From positions 1-10,238 of the forward strand of contig SXYT01000158.1 of the NCBI GenBank assembly GCA_005788205.1: a stretch of DNA of 10,238 nucleotides, given 5' to 3'. Source of the DNA: Actinomycetota bacterium. Lineage in GTDB: Bacteria; Actinomycetota; Acidimicrobiia; Acidimicrobiales; Ilumatobacteraceae. Each line of letters starts with the position of its first letter. The stretch's first letter is position 1. Under the pieces are notes generated by a model that did not search any database, had not been told where the DNA came from, and saw only the letters and a list, made by a program, of their open reading frames with translations. Position numbers and translations under genes: made by a program. Below, piece after piece: positions 6,420-10,238 of this stretch.

Positions 6420-7433
6420 ATGAAGCCGCCCGTCGGTGTCGAGATCACCACGGTGACGGACACCTCGGCCGTGCTGCACGAGGACCTGGAGACGATCCGT
6501 CTCGACAACCTCGCACCCGGCACGGAGCACAGCGAGCGCGGCGTCACCTTCCGCACCCTGACCCCTCCGCCCGGACGCCTGCTGTCGCGCATCGCCACGG
6601 TGAACGACGTCCACTTCGGCGAGACGGAGTGCGGGCGCATCGACGCGAACACGCAGGGCCCGATCCAGCGGTCGCTCCCGGGCGAGGCCCCGTACCCCGT
6701 CACCATGAACGCGGGTGCGATCGCGGAGATCACACTCATCGACCCCACGGCGGTCATCGTCAAGGGTGACCTGACCGAAGCCGGCACGCAGGAGCAGTTC
6801 GCCGAGTTCCGCGCGCACTACGGCGCGTTCGGCGACAGGCTGCACACGGTGCGCGGCAACCATGACGCATACCGGCACCAGAACGAGTACCCGGGCGACT
6901 CATGGATCACCGTTCCCGGTCTTGCGGTGGCGCTCCTCGACACCACGATCCCCGGTGCCACCACGGGCCGCATCGAGCAGGAGCAGTTCGACTGGCTGGA
7001 CGCGCAGCTCTCCGCCGCCACCGACCCCGTGATCATCATGGGGCACCACCAGCAGTGGGTGGAGGGCCCGCGCAGCGACGACTACTTCGGCCTGCACCCC
7101 GACAGCAGCGACCAGCTGAGCGACATGTGCGCACGCCATGCCTGCGTGATCGCCTACACCGCCGGCCACACGCACCGTCACCGTGTGCGCGACATGCCGC
7201 GTGCGCACATCCCCAGCATCGAGATCGGGTGCGTGAAGGACTTCCCCGGCACGTGGGCGGAGTACAGGGTCCACGAGGGCGGTGTGATGCAGGTGGTGCA
7301 CCGCATCTCCACGCCGGAGGCGCTCCGCTGGAGCAACAGGTGCCGCCACCTCTACTCCGACTTCGGCACCGACTACCAGTCCTACGCGATGGGCACGCTG
7401 GAAGAGCGCTGCTTCGTCATCCCGCTCAGGTGA
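6420..7433 (+). CDS. Calcineurin-like metallophosphoesterase
   Basis: A 337-residue two-metal phosphoesterase; the family hydrolyses phosphomono- or diesters (cyclic nucleotides, nucleotides, glycerophosphodiesters). All five metal-binding blocks are present: D63-x-H65 (NDVHFG), G116-D117 (VKGDLTEAG), GNHD (146-149), GHH (208-210) and GHTH (249-252), so it should be active. The first ~55 residues look like a cut-down fibronectin/purple-acid-phosphatase-like beta domain (TDTSAVLHEDLE, LAPGTEH, GVTFRTLTPPPGR). There is no signal peptide or membrane helix, so it is probably cytoplasmic. It most resembles the Icc/CpdA/GpdQ group, but the substrate cannot be read from the sequence. ATG 6420 lies 1 nt after the accE stop without a clear Shine-Dalgarno, implying coupling. 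Its TGA overlaps the CoA-transferase GTG (GTGA). Confidence 0.92.
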   Translation: MKPPVGVEITTVTDTSAVLHEDLETIRLDNLAPGTEHSERGVTFRTLTPPPGRLLSRIATVNDVHFGETECGRIDANTQGPIQRSLPGEAPYPVTMNAGAIAEITLIDPTAVIVKGDLTEAGTQEQFAEFRAHYGAFGDRLHTVRGNHDAYRHQNEYPGDSWITVPGLAVALLDTTIPGATTGRIEQEQFDWLDAQLSAATDPVIIMGHHQQWVEGPRSDDYFGLHPDSSDQLSDMCARHACVIAYTAGHTHRHRVRDMPRAHIPSIEIGCVKDFPGTWAEYRVHEGGVMQVVHRISTPEALRWSNRCRHLYSDFGTDYQSYAMGTLEERCFVIPLR

Positions 7434-8554
7434 CCGTGGCTCACCAGGCACTCTCCGGGCTGCGCGTCATCGACCTGTCCACGGTCCTCGCCGGGCCGAA
7501 CTGCGCGCGCTACCTCGCCGACTTCGGGGCCGACGTCATCAAGAGCGAGCGCCCCGACACCGGTGACAGCCTGCGCAACATGGCCTGGCGCGACCCGGCA
7601 GACGGCGAGGGACTGTGGTGGCGGTTCGTGAACCGCAACAAGCGCACGGTCGACCTCGACCTGAAGGACGAGGCCGACCGCGAGGTCTTCCTGCGCCTCG
7701 TCGACGGTGCCGACGTGCTGGTGGAGAACCTGCGGCCCGGCATCCTCGAGCGCCTCGGCTTCGCGCCCGACGTTCTCCTCGCGCGCAACAAGAAGCTCGT
7801 CATCACGCGCGTCACCGGTTTCGGCCAGACGGGCCCGTACGCGTCGCGACCGGGGTTCGCCACCATCGCGGAGGCGATGGGCGGCGTGGCGGCGATCAGC
7901 GGCCCCGCAGGCGGCGACCCGATGATGCCGGCGTTCGCCCTGACGGACGAGGTCACCGGCCTCGCGGCCGCGTTCGCCACGCTCGTGGCCGTGCACAGCG
8001 GCGAGGGCCAGGTTGTCGACGTGTCCCTGCTGGAGAGCATCTTCCATCTTCTCGGGCCGCTCATCAGCGTGTGGCTGACCCGCGGCGAGCTGCAGGAGCG
8101 CATGGGCTCGGGCATCCCCTACACCGTGCCGCGCGGCGCCTACCGCTGCAGCGACGGCAGGTTCATCGGTCTGTCGACCAGCAGCGACTCCGTCGCACAG
8201 CGCGTGATGGGACTTCTCGGGTTCGCCGGCGACGAGAAGTTCGCCACGTTCGGCGGGCGCGTGGAGCACCGCGAGGAGATCGAGTCGGCGATGAGTGCGT
8301 GGTGCGCCGCGCGCACGCAGGAGCAGGCACTGCGCGAACTGTCCGATGCGGACGCCGCGGCGGGACCGATCATGGACATGGCCGACATTGCCGCTGACCC
8401 GCACTACGCGGCGCGCGAGGCGATCATCTCCGTGGAGGGAACGCCGATGCAGGGGCTCATCGCCAAACTCAGCGGAACACCCGGCGAGGTGAAGTGGCGC
8501 GGACGTGCGCGCGACGCAGACGGTGAGCACATCCGCAACAATGGCTGGGACTGA
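7430..8554 (+). CDS. CaiB/BaiF family (class III) CoA transferase
   Basis: Moves CoA between an acyl-CoA and a free carboxylate through a covalent Asp-anhydride intermediate. The product is 374 residues (relatives about 380-420). Visible: N-terminal LSGLRVIDLSTVLAGPNCAR (8-27), the GADVIKSERPDTGD block (33-46), NRNKRTVDLDLK, ENLRPGILERLGF, ITRVTGFGQTGPYASRPGF, and the catalytic region FALTDEVTGLAAA, with D173 as the likely nucleophile. It ends with GTPGEVKWRGRARDADGEHI, usual for the family. Donor and acceptor are not predictable; formyl-, succinyl- and other acyl-CoA transferases look alike, and the related alpha-methylacyl-CoA racemases fit less well. GTG 7430 overlaps the phosphoesterase stop (GTGA). 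A second in-frame GTG at 7436 is an equally possible start, differing by two residues. It is the last gene of the operon, and with the carboxylase it suggests use of an organic acid or branched acyl-CoA (inference). Confidence 0.93.
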   Translation: MTVAHQALSGLRVIDLSTVLAGPNCARYLADFGADVIKSERPDTGDSLRNMAWRDPADGEGLWWRFVNRNKRTVDLDLKDEADREVFLRLVDGADVLVENLRPGILERLGFAPDVLLARNKKLVITRVTGFGQTGPYASRPGFATIAEAMGGVAAISGPAGGDPMMPAFALTDEVTGLAAAFATLVAVHSGEGQVVDVSLLESIFHLLGPLISVWLTRGELQERMGSGIPYTVPRGAYRCSDGRFIGLSTSSDSVAQRVMGLLGFAGDEKFATFGGRVEHREEIESAMSAWCAARTQEQALRELSDADAAAGPIMDMADIAADPHYAAREAIISVEGTPMQGLIAKLSGTPGEVKWRGRARDADGEHIRNNGWD

Positions 8555-8599
8555 ACCCTGCCGCAGCCGTTCATCTCGCTGTCAACTCCCGTTCACGGT

Positions 8600-8605
8600 T
8601 AGCGT
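8600..8605 (+). promoter_or_regulatory. Probable -10 box of the MFS gene (TAGCGT)
   Basis: TAGCGTTG here is identical to the box in front of pccB (4158-4165). It sits in the 73-bp gap after the CoA-transferase stop. Transcription starting 6-8 nt downstream (about 8611-8613) gives a leader of about 16 nt before ATG 8628. A -35-like TGTCAA (8580-8585) is present, but the spacing is short (14 nt). Confidence 0.5.
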
Positions 8606-8615
8606 TGCCGTGTCC

Positions 8616-8622
8616 GAGGGGG
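8616..8622 (+). promoter_or_regulatory. Shine-Dalgarno of the MFS gene
   Basis: GAGGGGG lies 5 nt before ATG 8628. It favours ATG 8628 over the in-frame GTG at 8610, which lies only 4 nt after the -10 box, probably upstream of the transcription start. Confidence 0.55.
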
Positions 8623-8627
8623 ATGCC

Positions 8628-10088
8628 ATGAACACCGAAACACCCGACCTGTCGCGCGCCTACAAGGTGCTCAGCCTCACCGCGGTCGCAACCTTCCTGG
8701 TCTCTCTCGACACGAGCATTGTGGTGGTCGCGAAGAACTCCATCCAGGCAGATCTCGGCCATCCGACTCTTCTCTCCTGGGTCTTCAGCGCGTACTCCAT
8801 CGCCTACGCCGCCGGGCTGTTGACCGCGGGACGCTTCGCGGACGTGAACGGGCGCAAACGGTCATTCATGCGCGGTCTCGCCATCTTCAGCATCGGGTCC
8901 GTGCTCTGTGGCCTCGCACCGACGGCACCACTGCTCATCGCTGCCCGGATCATCCAGGCACTCGGTGGCGCCCAGCTGACCCCGGCCTCGCTGGCCCTCG
9001 TGCTCCCCGAGTTCCCGGTGGAGAAGCGCACGGTCGCCATCGGCATCTGGGGCGCGGTCGGCGGTCTCGCCGCTGCCGCGGGCCCGTCAGCAGGCGGTCT
9101 GCTGGTGGATGTCCTCTCCTGGCGGTGGATGTTCTTCATCAACGTGCCTTTCTGCATCTTCACCCTCATCGTGGGCAACCGCTTCCTCCACGAGAGCAAG
9201 GACCCGAACGCCACCAAGAACGTGGACCTCGTGGGTACCGCGCTCGGGTTCCCGGGGGTCGCACTCGTGACTCTCGCGATCGTGCAGAGCGGCGACTGGG
9301 GCTGGGTCGACACCCGCACGACGGGTTCGCTCCTCGCGGGCCTGCTGCTGCTGGCCCTGTTCGTGCAGCGCTGCAGCAGCGTGGCTGACCCCCTGCTCGA
9401 TCTCTCCCTCTTCAAGCTGCCGTTCGTGGTCGCCGCGAACATCGCTGGGCTCTTTTTCTCCATCGGATTCCTTGGCATGTGGCTGCTGAACACGCAGTGG
9501 CTCCAGGCGGTGTGGGGCTACAGCCCCGCGATGTCGGGCCTCGCCATCGCGCCGGGTCCCGTGGCGGCAGCCCTTCTCGCCGCGCCGATGGGCCGCATGG
9601 CCATGAAATGGGGCCATGCCCGTGTGCTCATGCTCGGGTCGGTCCTGCTCTCGTTCGGGACTCTCATGTTCTCGCTGCAGATCCAGCCCACCCCGAACTA
9701 TGTCGCTGACCTCCTGCCGTGGATGATCATCACCGGGGCAGGAGTGGGTTGCTCCATGTCCACTCTCTCCGCCGCGGCGAGTGCCTTCCTCCCGCCGGCG
9801 AAGTTCGCGATGGGATCAGCACTGAACACCACCATGCGCCAGATCGGATCGGCACTCGGGGCGGCTCTCGCAGGCTCGTTGGTCATCTCTGCGTCTCGCA
9901 TCCTGGAGGAAGCAGTCCGCACGGAGACCGCACCTGTGTTCACGGACGCAGTGTTCGCGGATTTCGACCGTGCGTGGCAGGTGATGGCCGCGATCTACCT
10001 GTTCGCCGGGCTCGTGATGCTCGCCCTGTACCGCAAGCCCACGGAGGAGCAGATGGCCGAGGCCGGTCAGGTCAGCTTCGTCGACTAG
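8628..10088 (+). CDS. MFS transporter, DHA2 (EmrB/QacA) 14-helix family
   Basis: Proton-driven exporter of the major facilitator superfamily; DHA2 members usually expel drugs, dyes or metabolites. The product is 486 residues, about 14 hydrophobic helices. Visible: motif A GRFADVNGRKR (68-78, D72), motif B AARIIQALGGAQLTPAS (R107), motif C ending AGPSAGGLL (151-159), then the family SWRWMFFINVP (164-174). TM1 has LDTSIVVVAKNSI (27-39; D28): the common A-L-P after the Asp is replaced by A-K-N, placing K36 in or at the end of TM1, which could alter substrate or proton handling. The protein ends with a short hydrophilic tail (KPTEEQMAEAGQ). It has its own promoter and is separate from the upstream operon. 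It ends flush against the convergent msrA. No regulator gene is beside it, so the substrate is unknown. Confidence 0.94.
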   Translation: MNTETPDLSRAYKVLSLTAVATFLVSLDTSIVVVAKNSIQADLGHPTLLSWVFSAYSIAYAAGLLTAGRFADVNGRKRSFMRGLAIFSIGSVLCGLAPTAPLLIAARIIQALGGAQLTPASLALVLPEFPVEKRTVAIGIWGAVGGLAAAAGPSAGGLLVDVLSWRWMFFINVPFCIFTLIVGNRFLHESKDPNATKNVDLVGTALGFPGVALVTLAIVQSGDWGWVDTRTTGSLLAGLLLLALFVQRCSSVADPLLDLSLFKLPFVVAANIAGLFFSIGFLGMWLLNTQWLQAVWGYSPAMSGLAIAPGPVAAALLAAPMGRMAMKWGHARVLMLGSVLLSFGTLMFSLQIQPTPNYVADLLPWMIITGAGVGCSMSTLSAAASAFLPPAKFAMGSALNTTMRQIGSALGAALAGSLVISASRILEEAVRTETAPVFTDAVFADFDRAWQVMAAIYLFAGLVMLALYRKPTEEQMAEAGQVSFVD

Positions 10089-10238
10089 TCAGGAAACCAG
10101 GCCGGCGGGGCAGGACACCCCGGTGCCGCCGATGCCGCAGTACCCGTTCGGCACCTTGCCGAGGTACTGCTGGTGGTACGGCTCTGCGTAGAAGTAGTCG
10201 CCGAGCGGCGCGATCTCCGTGGTGATCGGCCCGAAGCC
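10089..10238 (-). CDS. msrA: Peptide methionine sulfoxide reductase MsrA, C-terminal part only
   Basis: MsrA reduces methionine-S-sulfoxide in oxidised proteins using thioredoxin. Only the last 49 residues are in the window; the start and the catalytic GCFWG block lie beyond base 10238. Visible on the minus strand: ITTEIAPLGDYFYAEPYHQQY, the standard MsrA block, then NGYCGIGGTGVSCP with the two resolving/recycling cysteines (9 residues apart) of the three-Cys MsrA type. The stop TGA (10091-10089) directly abuts the TAG of the MFS gene. Confidence 0.95.
   Translation of the reverse strand, partial: GFGPITTEIAPLGDYFYAEPYHQQYLGKVPNGYCGIGGTGVSCPAGLVS

Noticed and set aside
7382..8530. 382-codon minus-strand open frame opposite the CoA transferase
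   Set aside because: Antisense shadow; composition rich in Arg/His/Ala with no motif. The sense frame has clear family motifs throughout.
8505..8627. Upstream starts for the MFS protein (ATG 8505, GTG 8610)
   Set aside because: ATG 8505 is inside the CoA transferase. GTG 8610 is only 4 nt after the -10 box, and ATG 8628 has a good Shine-Dalgarno.

Overview
The window is about 10.2 kb of dense, high-GC bacterial chromosome with nine genes, two of them cut by the window edges. An actinobacterium is the best fit: the small gene at 6218-6418 resembles acyl-CoA carboxylase epsilon subunits, known mainly from Actinomycetota. Several genes also start a few bases after a TANNNT hexamer with no Shine-Dalgarno, as in actinobacterial leaderless transcripts. 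A deeper lineage such as Acidimicrobiia is possible, but the sequence alone does not settle it. I see no mobile element, phage gene, CRISPR array, tRNA or rRNA.

Left part (1-2225, minus strand): recR (truncated) lies 6 nt downstream of dnaX, a recombination-repair/replication pair, without the ybaB-type gene that often sits between them. A 101-bp divergent intergenic region (2226-2326) separates dnaX from a plus-strand gene for a secreted/membrane CopC-CopD fusion protein (2327-4108). Its CopC-like part lacks the usual copper-binding histidines.

Centre (4171-8554, plus strand): five tightly packed genes look like one operon behind a leaderless-type promoter. They are an acyl-CoA carboxylase beta (carboxyltransferase) subunit, an RDD membrane protein, a carboxylase epsilon subunit, a calcineurin-like metallophosphoesterase and a CaiB/BaiF-family (class III) CoA transferase. 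Junctions are 8 nt, an ATGA overlap, 1 nt and a GTGA overlap. The carboxylase and CoA transferase point to acyl-CoA metabolism. The biotinylated alpha subunit is not here and must be supplied from elsewhere. The membrane and phosphoesterase genes have no obvious role in that chemistry, which makes this operon the most interesting part of the window.

Right part (8555-10238): a 14-helix-type MFS drug/solute exporter (plus strand) has its own promoter. Its stop codon directly abuts the stop codon of a convergent, truncated msrA (minus strand), of which only the last 49 residues are inside the window.

No wholly new defence or mobile system was found. The unusual points are the mixed carboxylase operon, a non-Asp residue at the carboxylase specificity position, the ligand-free CopC domain and the repeated promoter/start geometry.
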